A stretch of DNA of 43,586 nucleotides, taken from an uncultured Pelagibacteraceae bacterium (GTDB taxonomy: Bacteria; Pseudomonadota; Alphaproteobacteria; Pelagibacterales; Pelagibacteraceae). The notes below the pieces were generated by a model that worked only from the letters and a program-made list of their open reading frames with translations, searched no databases and had not been told where the DNA came from. The position numbers and the translations under genes were made by a program. Position 1 is the first letter of the stretch, and every line of letters starts with the position of its first letter. This document shows, in pieces, positions 25,280-34,325 of the stretch. The stretch spans positions 1 to 43,586 of the forward strand of contig CACGOM010000009.1 of NCBI GenBank assembly GCA_902574705.1, read 5' to 3'.

Positions 25280-26510
25280 TAATTGATTTTAACATATCTA
25301 TTGAAGATGTGATTCCATCTTCATGAAATCCATATCCAAAATAACTCCCACAAAATAAGGTATTATTAACGTTTTGAAGTTTTTTTAATCTAGTTTGGTT
25401 TTCAAGTGCCAATTTATCATAATATGGGTGTGTAAACATTACTTTATTTAGAATTTTTTGTTCGTCAATTTCATCGAATGGATTGAGTGATAAAAAAATA
25501 TCTTCATTAAATTTTAAGTTTTGTAAAAGATTTAGCCAATATGTTATAGATGAATTTTCTATAACATTTTTGTTTAATTTTGCATTCCAAGCACTCCATG
25601 CTTTTTTATTATTAGGCATTTGGTTTTTATCTGTGTGAATTACAGCTAAATTTTTTTTGTATTTGAAATTTGAAAGCAATTTTTTTTCATTTTCTGATGG
25701 ATTTTCTAATAGTGATAATGCTTGATCTGCATGTGTTGCAATTACTACTTTATCATAAGTAAAGAACTCATTCTTTTCTCCATAAAATATTTCAACGTTT
25801 TCTTTATATCTTTTTATTAAATTAATTTTATAATTTTTATAATGTTCTCCACTTATTTTATTGAGTATTTTGTTTACGTATGTTCTGCTTCTATTAGAAA
25901 CAGTGTACCATTTAGGTCTATTTTTTAATTTAAATAAACCATGATTTTGGAAAAATTTTAAAAAAAATCTTAATGGCATTTGACTGGCTTCATAGGGTGG
26001 CATTGACCAAATTGCAGCGACCATTGGAATAATATGATAATCTATAAACTCTTTAGATAATTTTTCTTTACTTAAGTAATCTCCAAGAGTTAAATTATTA
26101 TCATCTATCTTGAAATTTTCATTTTTTTTATAAAATTTTATTATATCAAAAAACATTTTTAAAAATTTAAAGTTAAATAGATTTGATGTATTACAAAACA
26201 TGCCTGAAATACCTTTGCCACAGTATTCGAAACTTGTATCTTTCACCGACACTGAAAAAGACATATTGCTTTCTTCTATCTCTATTGAATTATCTTTGAA
26301 AAAATTAATGAGGTTGGGATAAGTTTTATAATTAAAAACTATAAAACCAATATCTACTGATATTTTTTTCTTATTTATATTAAGATCTAATGTGTGTGAA
26401 TGACCTCCAAAATGATCATCTTTTTCAAAGAGGTCAACTTTATGTTTTTTTGATAAAAAATAGGCTGCACTTAACCCGGATATTCCCGACCCAATAACTG
26501 CTATTTTCAT
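25272..26510 (-). CDS. FAD/NAD(P)-binding amine-oxidase-like protein (COG2907 type)
   Basis: 412 residues. N-terminal FAD-binding motif VIGSGISGLSAAYFLSKKH, then DLFEKDDHFGGHSHTLDL, typical of the amine-oxidase/phytoene-desaturase fold. GSYFGYGFHEDGITSSI at the C-terminus is characteristic of this subgroup. It is thought to oxidise or desaturate acyl chains of membrane lipids in partnership with DUF1365 and CFA-type proteins. The ATG lies only six bases after the gcvP stop on the same strand, so glycine-cleavage transcripts may run into this lipid cluster. Confidence 0.86.
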   Translation of the reverse strand: MKIAVIGSGISGLSAAYFLSKKHKVDLFEKDDHFGGHSHTLDLNINKKKISVDIGFIVFNYKTYPNLINFFKDNSIEIEESNMSFSVSVKDTSFEYCGKGISGMFCNTSNLFNFKFLKMFFDIIKFYKKNENFKIDDNNLTLGDYLSKEKLSKEFIDYHIIPMVAAIWSMPPYEASQMPLRFFLKFFQNHGLFKLKNRPKWYTVSNRSRTYVNKILNKISGEHYKNYKINLIKRYKENVEIFYGEKNEFFTYDKVVIATHADQALSLLENPSENEKKLLSNFKYKKNLAVIHTDKNQMPNNKKAWSAWNAKLNKNVIENSSITYWLNLLQNLKFNEDIFLSLNPFDEIDEQKILNKVMFTHPYYDKLALENQTRLKKLQNVNNTLFCGSYFGYGFHEDGITSSIDMLKSIND

Positions 26511-26516
26511 TAAAAA

Positions 26517-29381
26517 TTAAGCTGCATCTTCTTTAAACTCATCCATGCTAGGACATGAACAAAACAAGTTTTTATCACCATATACATTGTCAACTCTTGC
26601 AACGGGCGGCCAAAATTTATTTTCTTTTAGGTATCCAGCTGGATAAGCAGCATCTTCTCTTGGGTATTTATGTTTCCATTCATTTGAAACTAATTCTACA
26701 TCTGTATGCGGAGCATTTTTAATTGGATTATCAACTTTATCGTAACCCCCAGATTTTATTTTATCTATTTCTTTTTTAATTGTTATCAAGGCATCGCAAA
26801 ATCTATCTAATTCTCTTAGACTTTCACTTTCAGTTGGTTCTATCATCATGGTTCCAGCTACAGGCCATGACATTGTAGGAGCGTGAAATCCAAAATCAAT
26901 TAGTCGTTTAGCGATATCTTCTTCTGTTATACCAGTATCATTTTTTATTGGTCTAATATCGATTATACATTCATGTGCTACATTCCCATTTTTACCTTTA
27001 TATAAAATTGGAAAATAATCTTTAAGTCTGTGTGCCACATAATTCGCATTAAGAATTGCATTCTCAGTTGCTATTCTTAAACCTTCTGATCCCATCATTT
27101 TTATATACATCCATGAAATTGCCAAAATACTCGCACTACCCCATGGAGCGGCTGAAATAGATCCTATTCCAGAGACTGGTCCGCAATCTTTAATAACTGG
27201 ATGATTAGGAAGAAATGGCTCTAAATGTCTTTTACAAGCAATTGGCCCCATTCCTGGTCCACCCCCACCGTGGGGAATACAAAAAGTTTTATGCAAGTTA
27301 ATATGACAAACATCTGGTCCAAAATTTCCAGGTCTTGCTACGCCAACAAGTGCATTTAGATTAGCTCCATCCATATAAACTTGGCCACCATTTTTATGAA
27401 TTAAATCACAAATTTCAGTAATTTTTTCTTCAAATACACCATGTGTTGAAGGGTAAGTGACCATTAATGCAGCTAAATTTTCAGAATATTTTTCAGCTTT
27501 ATTTTTTAAATCCACGATATCAACATTTCCCTCTTTATCACAATTAACCACTACAACTTTCATACCTACCATTTGTGCACTTGCAGGGTTTGTACCGTGA
27601 GCAGAACTCGGTATTAAACAAACATTTCTGCTATTATTGCCATTCTCTAAATGAAATTTTCTAATGACCATCAATCCTGCATACTCACCTTGTGCACCAG
27701 CATTGGGTTGTAATGATACACCAGAAAAGCCAGTGATAGATCTCAGCCAATTCTTCATATCGGTAAATAAATTTCTATAACCATTCATTTGCTCTACTGG
27801 GGTAAAAGGATGTGGTTCTGAAAATTCTCTCCATGATACTGGTATCATTTCTGCAACAGCATTTAATTTCATCGTACAAGAGCCCAAAGCAATCATAGAT
27901 CTATTCAATGCAATATCTTTATCCTCTAACTTTTTTAAATATCTAAGCATTTCTGTTTCCGAATGATAATTATTAAACACTGGATGATCTAAATAGCTCG
28001 ATGATCTAAGTAATTTTTTTGGTAAGTTTGGTAAGCTTTCAGTTGGATTTTCTTTAATAGACTCTGCTGAATTAAATATTTTTAATAGCTGGTTAGCTCT
28101 ATAAACATTTTTCTTCTGATCAAATGATACTGCTAACATATCTGAATTTACTTTTCTTATATTTACCTTTTGATCTAATGCATTTTGAAAAATTTTATCA
28201 GTTTTATCACCTGTTTTTATTGTTACTGTATCAAAAAAACTTTCAGAATATAATTCGTAGCCAGACTGTTTTAGCTTATTGGCAAAGTTATTCGCTAATT
28301 GTGAAACTCTTTCTGCGATATTTTTGATACCTTCGGGTCCATGATAAATTGCATAAGCCGCCGCAACTATTGCCAAAAGTGCTTGGGCTGTACATATATT
28401 GCTTGTCGCTTTATCTCTTCTTATATGTTGTTCTCTAGTTTGTAATGCTAACCTGAAAGCTTTATTTCCATGTCTATCAACAGATACGCCAACTATTCTT
28501 CCTGGCATAGACCTTTTGTATTCGTCCCTTGTAGCAAAAAATGCTGCATGAGGACCGCCATACCCCATTGGAATACCAAATCTCTGTGAACTACCAACAG
28601 CAATATCTGCCCCGAGTTCAGCGGGTGTTTTGATTAATGCTAAAGATAAAAGATCACAAATCAAAATGGCTTTTCCATTTTTTTTGTGAACTTTACTGAT
28701 CATCTCGCTTGGATCATTTAATTCACCTAGGCTTCCTGGATACTGAATTATTCCACAGACTATATCTCCTGCAATGTTTTCTAAATCTTTTTCATTGTTT
28801 CCTGTTATTACTTTTAAACCAAGAGGTTCTGCTCTTGTTTTAACAACGTCAATAGTTTGCGGATGACAATTTTCTGATAAAAATACTATTTTACTATCTT
28901 TTTTATTTAATCTATGACTCATGCCCATCGCTTCAGCAGCGGCCGTTCCCTCATCCAAAAGTGATGCATTAGCTATATCCATGCCAGTAAAATCAGTTAT
29001 CATTTGTTGAAAATTTAATAACATTTCCAATCTCCCTTGGGCCACCTCTGGTTGATATGGTGTATAAGATGTATACCAACCTGGGTTTTCTAAAATATTT
29101 CTCAAAATCACATTAGGTATATAGGTTCCGTAATACCCCATTCCTAAGAAGTTTGAATATATCTTGTTTTGTTTGGATATATTTTTAAGTTTTCTAAGTG
29201 CTTCATATTCTGAATTTGGCTCTCCAATTGTCAAAGGTTCTTTGAAGTGAATTTTTCCTGGAACAGTACTTAATATTAAATCTTTAATATTCTTGTAGCC
29301 AAGCTCATCAAGCATTTTTTGTTGTTCTTGATCAGAATTTCCAATGTGTCTTCTAAAAAAACTTTTATTATTTTCTAACAT
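26517..29381 (-). CDS. gcvP: glycine dehydrogenase (decarboxylating), P-protein of the glycine cleavage system
   Basis: 954 residues, a full-length single-chain P-protein with both homologous halves. The PLP-binding Lys698 lies in NLHKTFCIPHGGGGPGMG. The N-terminal half starts with FFRRHIGNSDQEQQKML and includes FLGMGYYGTYIPNVILRN, both typical. It decarboxylates glycine and loads the aminomethyl group onto lipoyl-GcvH. The start overlaps the gcvH stop by one base (TAATG). Transcription comes from upstream of gcvT through the glycine riboswitch. Confidence 0.96.
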   Translation of the reverse strand: MLENNKSFFRRHIGNSDQEQQKMLDELGYKNIKDLILSTVPGKIHFKEPLTIGEPNSEYEALRKLKNISKQNKIYSNFLGMGYYGTYIPNVILRNILENPGWYTSYTPYQPEVAQGRLEMLLNFQQMITDFTGMDIANASLLDEGTAAAEAMGMSHRLNKKDSKIVFLSENCHPQTIDVVKTRAEPLGLKVITGNNEKDLENIAGDIVCGIIQYPGSLGELNDPSEMISKVHKKNGKAILICDLLSLALIKTPAELGADIAVGSSQRFGIPMGYGGPHAAFFATRDEYKRSMPGRIVGVSVDRHGNKAFRLALQTREQHIRRDKATSNICTAQALLAIVAAAYAIYHGPEGIKNIAERVSQLANNFANKLKQSGYELYSESFFDTVTIKTGDKTDKIFQNALDQKVNIRKVNSDMLAVSFDQKKNVYRANQLLKIFNSAESIKENPTESLPNLPKKLLRSSSYLDHPVFNNYHSETEMLRYLKKLEDKDIALNRSMIALGSCTMKLNAVAEMIPVSWREFSEPHPFTPVEQMNGYRNLFTDMKNWLRSITGFSGVSLQPNAGAQGEYAGLMVIRKFHLENGNNSRNVCLIPSSAHGTNPASAQMVGMKVVVVNCDKEGNVDIVDLKNKAEKYSENLAALMVTYPSTHGVFEEKITEICDLIHKNGGQVYMDGANLNALVGVARPGNFGPDVCHINLHKTFCIPHGGGGPGMGPIACKRHLEPFLPNHPVIKDCGPVSGIGSISAAPWGSASILAISWMYIKMMGSEGLRIATENAILNANYVAHRLKDYFPILYKGKNGNVAHECIIDIRPIKNDTGITEEDIAKRLIDFGFHAPTMSWPVAGTMMIEPTESESLRELDRFCDALITIKKEIDKIKSGGYDKVDNPIKNAPHTDVELVSNEWKHKYPREDAAYPAGYLKENKFWPPVARVDNVYGDKNLFCSCPSMDEFKEDAA

Positions 29382-29761
29382 TACTGACTGCTTTCTTTTG
29401 CAAATTTATCGTATTCATCTTTGTTCATTAAAGTATCAAGCTCTTTTACATCTTTAATTTTTAATTTAAAAAACCACGCTTCTCCCTCAGGGTCAGCATT
29501 TATTTTTGAAGGATCATCTACTATTATTTGATTAGCATCAATTACTTCGCCACTTACCGGAGTATAAACGTCACTTGCAGCTTTTGTTGACTCTACAACT
29601 CCTGCTGTACCATCTTTTTCTACACTCGATCCTTTTTCTGGTAATTCAGCAAAAACAATATCGCCTAACATTTCTGTAGCATGTTTTGTAATCCCAATAG
29701 TTGCTACATCTCCATCAAGTTTTAACCATTCGTGCTCTTTTGAATATTTTACATCAGACAT
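29381..29761 (-). CDS. gcvH: glycine cleavage system H protein
   Basis: 126 residues, standard length. The lipoylated residue is Lys60 in [20 protein letters not shown]. The N-terminal [20 protein letters not shown] is typical. It shuttles the aminomethyl intermediate between GcvP and GcvT. The gene starts inside gcvT (eight-base overlap) and ends on the gcvP start. Unlike most genes here it has a clear Shine-Dalgarno sequence, AAGGAG, six bases before the ATG, within the gcvT coding end. This suggests a need for extra H protein. Confidence 0.96.
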   Translation of the reverse strand: MSDVKYSKEHEWLKLDGDVATIGITKHATEMLGDIVFAELPEKGSSVEKDGTAGVVESTKAASDVYTPVSGEVIDANQIIVDDPSKINADPEGEAWFFKLKIKDVKELDTLMNKDEYDKFAKESSQ

Positions 29762-30857
29762 TTATTTCTCCTTTGACATAGTTTTTTTTATAAAATGGTA
29801 AATTACAAACATTTGCAGGTATTTTTTTTCCTCTTACCTCTAAAAAAAGTTTTGTATTTAAATCTGAATACCTATTATCAACATAACCCATCGCTATTGA
29901 ATGATCAACACTTGGACCAAAAGTACCACTTGTAATTTTTCCAATTTCTTTATCATCATTACTAAATATTTTCGTGTTTCCTCTAGCTATTACTCTAGAC
30001 TCTGGTTTTATTCCTACTCTAATTTTTTCTACACCTGATTGAATTTGTTTTTTAATAATTTTCGATCCAGGGTAATCTGTATCAATTCTGTTTTTAGAAA
30101 TCGCCCATTTAAGATTTGCTTCTATAGGAGTTGTATTCTTATCAATATCATTTCCATAAAGACATAAACCAGCTTCCATTCTAAGAGTATCTCTAGCGCC
30201 AAGTCCAATAAGTTTAGCACTCTTTTTAAGTATTTCCTCAACAAATTTTTCTGCATGATTGTTTTCTATTGAAATTTCAAATCCATCCTCACCTGTATAT
30301 CCTGATCTTGTAATAAATATATTTTTATCTAAAAATTTAAAATTTCCACCATTCATAAATTTCAGTTTACTTACTCCTTCTATTTTTGCCTCTAAAACAT
30401 TTTTCGCTTCTGGTCCTTGTAGAGCAATTAATGATAGATCTTCTTTCAATTGCAAATCATATACAGTATTTAATTTTTCCTTAATTATTTTAAAATCTTG
30501 TTCTTTACAAGCTGCATTTAGAATAATTAAATAACCCTCTGAAATTTTTGTGATTATTAAATCATCATGAATACCTGCATTCTCATTCATTAAAAAAGAA
30601 TATTTGCTTTGATTTACAGACAATTTCTTTAAGTCTATTGGGAAAATATTTTCAAGATCTTTTGTAAGATTTTCTTTGCCATAAATAAATAGTTGCCCCA
30701 TGTGGGACACATCAAAAATTCCACAATTAGATCTCGTAAATTTATGTTCTTGGATAATCCCATCTTTATATTGAATTGGCATTTCATAGCCTGCAAATTC
30801 CACAAGCTTAGCGCCATGTTTTTTATGAAGATTATATAGTGACGTTTTTTTTGCCAT
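29754..30857 (-). CDS. gcvT: glycine cleavage system T protein (aminomethyltransferase)
   Basis: 367 residues, standard. GcvT transfers the C1 unit from aminomethyl-lipoyl GcvH to tetrahydrofolate and releases ammonia. Landmarks: [60 protein letters not shown] with the catalytic Asp, and [17 protein letters not shown]. The ATG at 30857-30855 directly abuts the 3' strand of the riboswitch P1-like stem, so no unstructured ribosome-binding region exists in the bound fold. First gene of gcvTHP. Confidence 0.95.
   Translation of the reverse strand: MAKKTSLYNLHKKHGAKLVEFAGYEMPIQYKDGIIQEHKFTRSNCGIFDVSHMGQLFIYGKENLTKDLENIFPIDLKKLSVNQSKYSFLMNENAGIHDDLIITKISEGYLIILNAACKEQDFKIIKEKLNTVYDLQLKEDLSLIALQGPEAKNVLEAKIEGVSKLKFMNGGNFKFLDKNIFITRSGYTGEDGFEISIENNHAEKFVEEILKKSAKLIGLGARDTLRMEAGLCLYGNDIDKNTTPIEANLKWAISKNRIDTDYPGSKIIKKQIQSGVEKIRVGIKPESRVIARGNTKIFSNDDKEIGKITSGTFGPSVDHSIAMGYVDNRYSDLNTKLFLEVRGKKIPANVCNLPFYKKNYVKGEINV
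29768..29773 (-). promoter_or_regulatory. strong Shine-Dalgarno sequence for gcvH
   Basis: Reading the minus strand, AAGGAG occupies 29773-29768 with six bases (AAATAA) to the gcvH ATG at 29761. It lies inside the last codons of gcvT. Most other starts I inspected in the window lack such a match, so this one stands out. Confidence 0.65.
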
Positions 30858-31014
30858 ATTAACTCATTAGCCCCATCTGTCTATTGGCCTGAGAGTTTTG
30901 CTCCTTCGGCAAGAACTTTAGTTCTTTTTCCAGAGTTAATATGTGCGGTCCTTTTGCCTGAGAGATTCCGGGGTGGTTGCTCCTTCGGCTCTACATTTAA
31001 GTAGTCTCTTCCGC
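30858..31014 (-). promoter_or_regulatory. tandem glycine riboswitch upstream of gcvT
   Basis: On the minus strand two glycine aptamers follow one another. Aptamer 1 (31014-30944) begins GCGGAAGAGAC, has GCCGAAGGAGCAA and ends CTCTCAGGCAAAAGGACCGC. Aptamer 2 (about 30940-30858) has CTCTGGAAAAAG, GCCGAAGGAGCAA, then ACTCTCAGGCCAATAGACAG. These are the conserved glycine-aptamer boxes. ATTAACTC (30940-30933) is the exact complement of GAGTTAAT (30865-30858), an eight-pair closing stem that ends next to the gcvT ATG. Glycine riboswitches before gcvT are known in SAR11. The EamA gene upstream stops 23 bases before aptamer 1, so the promoter must lie in or before that gene. Confidence 0.95.
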
Positions 31015-31037
31015 ATGATTAATATATCACAAATTCT

Positions 31038-31910
31038 TTAAATTGCTTCTTTTTTCGATATAAATTTGTTTAAGAATTGAAGGAAAACAGCAAATAAAAC
31101 AATTGATCCACCTATAAGGACAATTAGTGGCGGCTGTTCACTTATAAATATCCATGCCCAAAGAGGGCCAAAAATTGCTTCAGACATCATAATGATTCCT
31201 ACAACAGCAGATGGCGTTGTTCTTGCTCCAATAGTTATAAATATAAAACCAAACCCAACTTGAAAAAAACCAGCCAAAAATCCTAAAAATATATCATGTA
31301 AAGAAATATCTATTCTTCCAGCAACTAAATATCCAATTATCATTGCAACAATTCCTGCAATTAATTGTAAAGGAATCATATCTACACTGGGATATTTTCT
31401 TACGATAATAATAAGAACTGCAAAAGATATCGGCATAATAAAAGCAATTAAGTTTCCAAGCATTTGTCCCGATGTCAAAGAGTCTCCCAGCATCAGCGTA
31501 ATACCAGATATAGCTAGTATTATTGAAGCTAATGTAATTTTAGAAATAGTTTCTTTAAGAAATATGTATCCAAAAATTGCAAGAAATAATGTTTGGGTCT
31601 GAATAATAAAATTAGCATTTGCAACAGTAGTGTTATACATAGCAAATACATATCCAAAAAATCCACAACCTAAAATAATGCCCCCAATCAGTCCTGGTAT
31701 TCCCGAACTGATTATAGATTTAAAAAATTGTTTTTTATAAGTAATTGATAAAAAAATAATTATAACAAAACAAAAAAATACAGATCTCCAAAATAATATT
31801 TGCCATAGAGTTGCACCTTCAAATGATTTTACAATTAAACCTCCAAAACTTAATGTTACCGCACCCAAGAATACTAAAATATAACCTGGAACTTTTAATA
31901 ATATATTCAT
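31038..31910 (-). CDS. EamA/DMT-family transporter, pxp operon
   Basis: 290 residues, ten predicted helices. First-repeat end NTTVANANFIIQTQTLFLAI then FLKETIS; second-repeat end VVGIIMMSEAIFGPLWAWIF, typical of EamA pairs. Its start overlaps the pxpC stop (ATGA at 31907-31910), so it is co-translated with the 5-oxoprolinase genes. It may carry 5-oxoproline or a related amino acid; substrate and direction are unproven. Its stop is followed by the glycine riboswitch, so part of its 3' end may hold the gcv promoter. Confidence 0.86.
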   Translation of the reverse strand: MNILLKVPGYILVFLGAVTLSFGGLIVKSFEGATLWQILFWRSVFFCFVIIIFLSITYKKQFFKSIISSGIPGLIGGIILGCGFFGYVFAMYNTTVANANFIIQTQTLFLAIFGYIFLKETISKITLASIILAISGITLMLGDSLTSGQMLGNLIAFIMPISFAVLIIIVRKYPSVDMIPLQLIAGIVAMIIGYLVAGRIDISLHDIFLGFLAGFFQVGFGFIFITIGARTTPSAVVGIIMMSEAIFGPLWAWIFISEQPPLIVLIGGSIVLFAVFLQFLNKFISKKEAI

Positions 31911-32866
31911 GAAATTTGATTTATTAGATTAGTTGTTTCTAAATTATAAAATTTAAATAATTTCTCAGCTTCTTCTAAATTTACTTCTTTAAATTTTATA
32001 GCGGTCCCTGGTGTCATTTGAGCTAATTTATCGAAATCAGCACTAATTACATTTGCTATTTTGGGATAACCTCCAATTGTTCCGTGATCAGCAAACATTA
32101 TTATAGGGTTTCCATCGCTTGGCACCTGCACAACTCCTTTTACTAATCCTTCTGATTTAATATTGGTGCTAACTACATTTTCCAAAATTTGACCTTCTAG
32201 TCTCATTCCCATTCTGTCAGATAGTTTCGTAACTTTAAACTCTTCTTTAAAAAAAACCTCTTTAGCTTTTTCTGAAAAATAATCAAAATTGGTAGCTTTG
32301 ATAACTCTTATATATTCAATTTTTTTATCAATATAATTTAACTTTGTTAGTGCTGTATTTCTATTTTTATGACGAATTTTTATTTTTTGATTATCTGAAA
32401 GCTTCTCGCCGTTGTTAGATCCTATCTTAGCCTTAGTGTTTGTTGAAAAACTATCCCAAATTTCATCAATAATTATATTTTCACTTATTGATAAGTATCC
32501 ATAAACTGATTTATTTGTAGATTGAATATCAATTTGATCTTTATCTTCAATTTCATAAACATTGTATGGCAATCCAATAATTTTTTCGTTATTATTTTTG
32601 ATAATTTCAAATTTTACATCTCCTGTAATTACAAAATATATTTTATCTCCATTAAATTCTAATAATGGACCTTGGTATGCAAACTCAATTACTGGTGTAT
32701 TAGTTTCATTTTTCAATAAAGCATTGGCAAGTATAAAGTTCCTTTTATCCATAACTCCACTTATTGGAATACCAATATGATTAAGATTTTTTCTTCCATT
32801 ATCTTGAAAAGTAGAATTTATTCCTGCTCGTTTAATCTCAAAATAATTATCTTTTAATTTTGTCAT
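31907..32866 (-). CDS. pxpC: 5-oxoprolinase subunit C (biotin-dependent carboxylase-like, KipA/AHS2 family)
   Basis: 319 residues. Family landmarks: FQDNGRKNLNHIGIPISGVMD near the N-terminus, KLSDRMGMRLEG, and MFADHGTIGGYPKIA. With PxpA and PxpB it forms the prokaryotic ATP-dependent 5-oxoprolinase, which opens 5-oxoproline to glutamate. 5-Oxoproline arises spontaneously from glutamine and from glutathione turnover, which links this set to gshA/gshB. The start lies within the end of pxpB (20-base overlap). Older databases call such proteins urea amidolyase-related or allophanate hydrolase subunit 2. Confidence 0.9.
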   Translation of the reverse strand: MTKLKDNYFEIKRAGINSTFQDNGRKNLNHIGIPISGVMDKRNFILANALLKNETNTPVIEFAYQGPLLEFNGDKIYFVITGDVKFEIIKNNNEKIIGLPYNVYEIEDKDQIDIQSTNKSVYGYLSISENIIIDEIWDSFSTNTKAKIGSNNGEKLSDNQKIKIRHKNRNTALTKLNYIDKKIEYIRVIKATNFDYFSEKAKEVFFKEEFKVTKLSDRMGMRLEGQILENVVSTNIKSEGLVKGVVQVPSDGNPIIMFADHGTIGGYPKIANVISADFDKLAQMTPGTAIKFKEVNLEEAEKLFKFYNLETTNLINQIS

Positions 32867-33521
32867 ATTCTTCTTGTGTTATCCTATTAAATCTAACTTT
32901 ATCACCAGGATTAATTAATGCAGGCTCAATGAGGTTTTCTTTATTAAATATTTCTAAAGGTGTATTTCCAATGATGTTCCATCCTCCAGGACTTTCATAA
33001 GTATAAATATTACAAAATTGTTCTGTTAAACCAATTGATCCTTTTGGAACTTTCACTCTGGGTGTTTTTAATCTTTCAGCTCTTAGCTTTTCACTAACAT
33101 CTCCTAAAAAAGGCATTCCGGCAATAAAACCTGTCATATAACAGAAATATTCTTTACTAAAAAAAATTTCTAATATTTTATCGTATGTAATACCTAATTT
33201 CTTTTCTAATCTGTCATTATCTAATTTAAAATCTTTTTCACAACACACTGGTATTTCGATTAGTTTATTTTCTTTCTCAAATTTCTTCTCTAATTCTAAA
33301 TTTTCTATTATTTTTTTTACTTTTGAATATGACGTTATTTCTAAATCAAATGATACTATTAGTTTATTATAAGATGGTGTAATATTTGTTATTCCTTCAA
33401 TTTTTTTATCTTTAATATTTTGGAAGTAATTAATTACATTAATATTAATTTCTTGATTTACATCTTTACCAAAGTCGCAATAAACCGCCGCATCCCCAAG
33501 ATTTAATATATTTTTAATCAT
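32847..33521 (-). CDS. pxpB: 5-oxoprolinase subunit B (KipI/AHS1 family)
   Basis: 224 residues. Segments GDAAVYCDFG at the start, MTGFIAGMPFLGDV, TPRVKVPKGSIGL and YTYESPGGWNIIGNTP are those of the KipI/AHS1 family. Partner of PxpC, with which it overlaps by 20 bases. Divergent from pxpA with only 28 bases between the two ATGs; a palindromic TTATAA in that gap could serve as the -10 of both directions. Confidence 0.9.
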   Translation of the reverse strand: MIKNILNLGDAAVYCDFGKDVNQEININVINYFQNIKDKKIEGITNITPSYNKLIVSFDLEITSYSKVKKIIENLELEKKFEKENKLIEIPVCCEKDFKLDNDRLEKKLGITYDKILEIFFSKEYFCYMTGFIAGMPFLGDVSEKLRAERLKTPRVKVPKGSIGLTEQFCNIYTYESPGGWNIIGNTPLEIFNKENLIEPALINPGDKVRFNRITQEEYDKIKR

Positions 33522-33525
33522 CCTA

Positions 33526-33534
33526 TGTTATAAT
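33526..33534 (+). promoter_or_regulatory. extended -10 element between divergent pxpB and pxpA
   Basis: The 28-base gap contains TG-T-TATAAT (33526-33534), a perfect extended -10 reading towards pxpA. A start point about seven bases on would leave a leader of roughly nine bases. The core TTATAA is its own reverse complement, so a weaker -10 (TATAAC) reads towards pxpB. No good -35 is seen, as expected for an extended -10 promoter. Confidence 0.5.
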
Positions 33535-33549
33535 CAGTTTTTAAAAGCT

Positions 33550-34323
33550 ATGGAAATTAATATCAACTGTGATTTAGGAGAAAAATCTAAACTTCATAAT
33601 AATGAAAATGACCCCTATCTTTTGGGCATTGTTAATTCGGCTAATGTAGCCTGTGGTTATCATGCGGGTGATGAAGAGACAATGGATCAAGTCATAAAAA
33701 TATCAAAAGAAAACGGGGTTAGTATTGGTGCCCATCCATCATTTAACGACCCTGAAAACTTTGGACGCAAAAGGATGAATTTATCTTCTTCAGATGTTAG
33801 AAAGTTGATAATTGATCAATATGAAATTCTTCAAAGAGTTGCATTTAATCATAATGAAAATGTAACCCACATTAAACCTCATGGTGCATTAAATAATATG
33901 GCTTGTGAAGATTTAGAATTAGCAACAATCATAGCGAAAGCAGTGAATGAAATTGGAAAAGATATTATTTATCTTGTTCCAACAGGCTCAAAAATGGAAA
34001 TTGCTGCAAAAAAACTAAATATGAAAATTGCTTGTGAAATTTTTGCTGATAGAAATTATGAAGATAATGGCAATCTTGTCTCAAGATCAAGACAAAACGC
34101 GATAATTACTGATCCAGAAGTGGCAAAAACCCACGTTTTAAAAATGGTAAAGAACCAAGCGATAAATTGTCTCTCTGGAAAGCAGATACCTTGTGAAATC
34201 GACTCTGTATGCATACATGGAGATAATATTAGTTCTTTAAAAACTGCAAAATCAATCAAGTTAGATTTGGAGCAAAATGGATTAATATTAAAATCTTTAA
34301 ATAAAATGGAGAAGTTTAAATAA
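33550..34323 (+). CDS. pxpA: 5-oxoprolinase subunit A (LamB/YcsF family)
   Basis: 257 residues, family length. N-terminal INCDLGEKS and VNSANVACGYHAGDEETM are the signature of LamB/YcsF proteins, followed by GAHPSFNDPENFGR and HIKPHGALNN. C-terminal SVCIHGDN is also typical. Catalytic partner of PxpB and PxpC, which are transcribed the other way from a shared 28-base gap. The gene is followed two bases later by a TPR protein gene. Confidence 0.93.
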   Translation: MEININCDLGEKSKLHNNENDPYLLGIVNSANVACGYHAGDEETMDQVIKISKENGVSIGAHPSFNDPENFGRKRMNLSSSDVRKLIIDQYEILQRVAFNHNENVTHIKPHGALNNMACEDLELATIIAKAVNEIGKDIIYLVPTGSKMEIAAKKLNMKIACEIFADRNYEDNGNLVSRSRQNAIITDPEVAKTHVLKMVKNQAINCLSGKQIPCEIDSVCIHGDNISSLKTAKSIKLDLEQNGLILKSLNKMEKFK

Positions 34324-34325
34324 TT

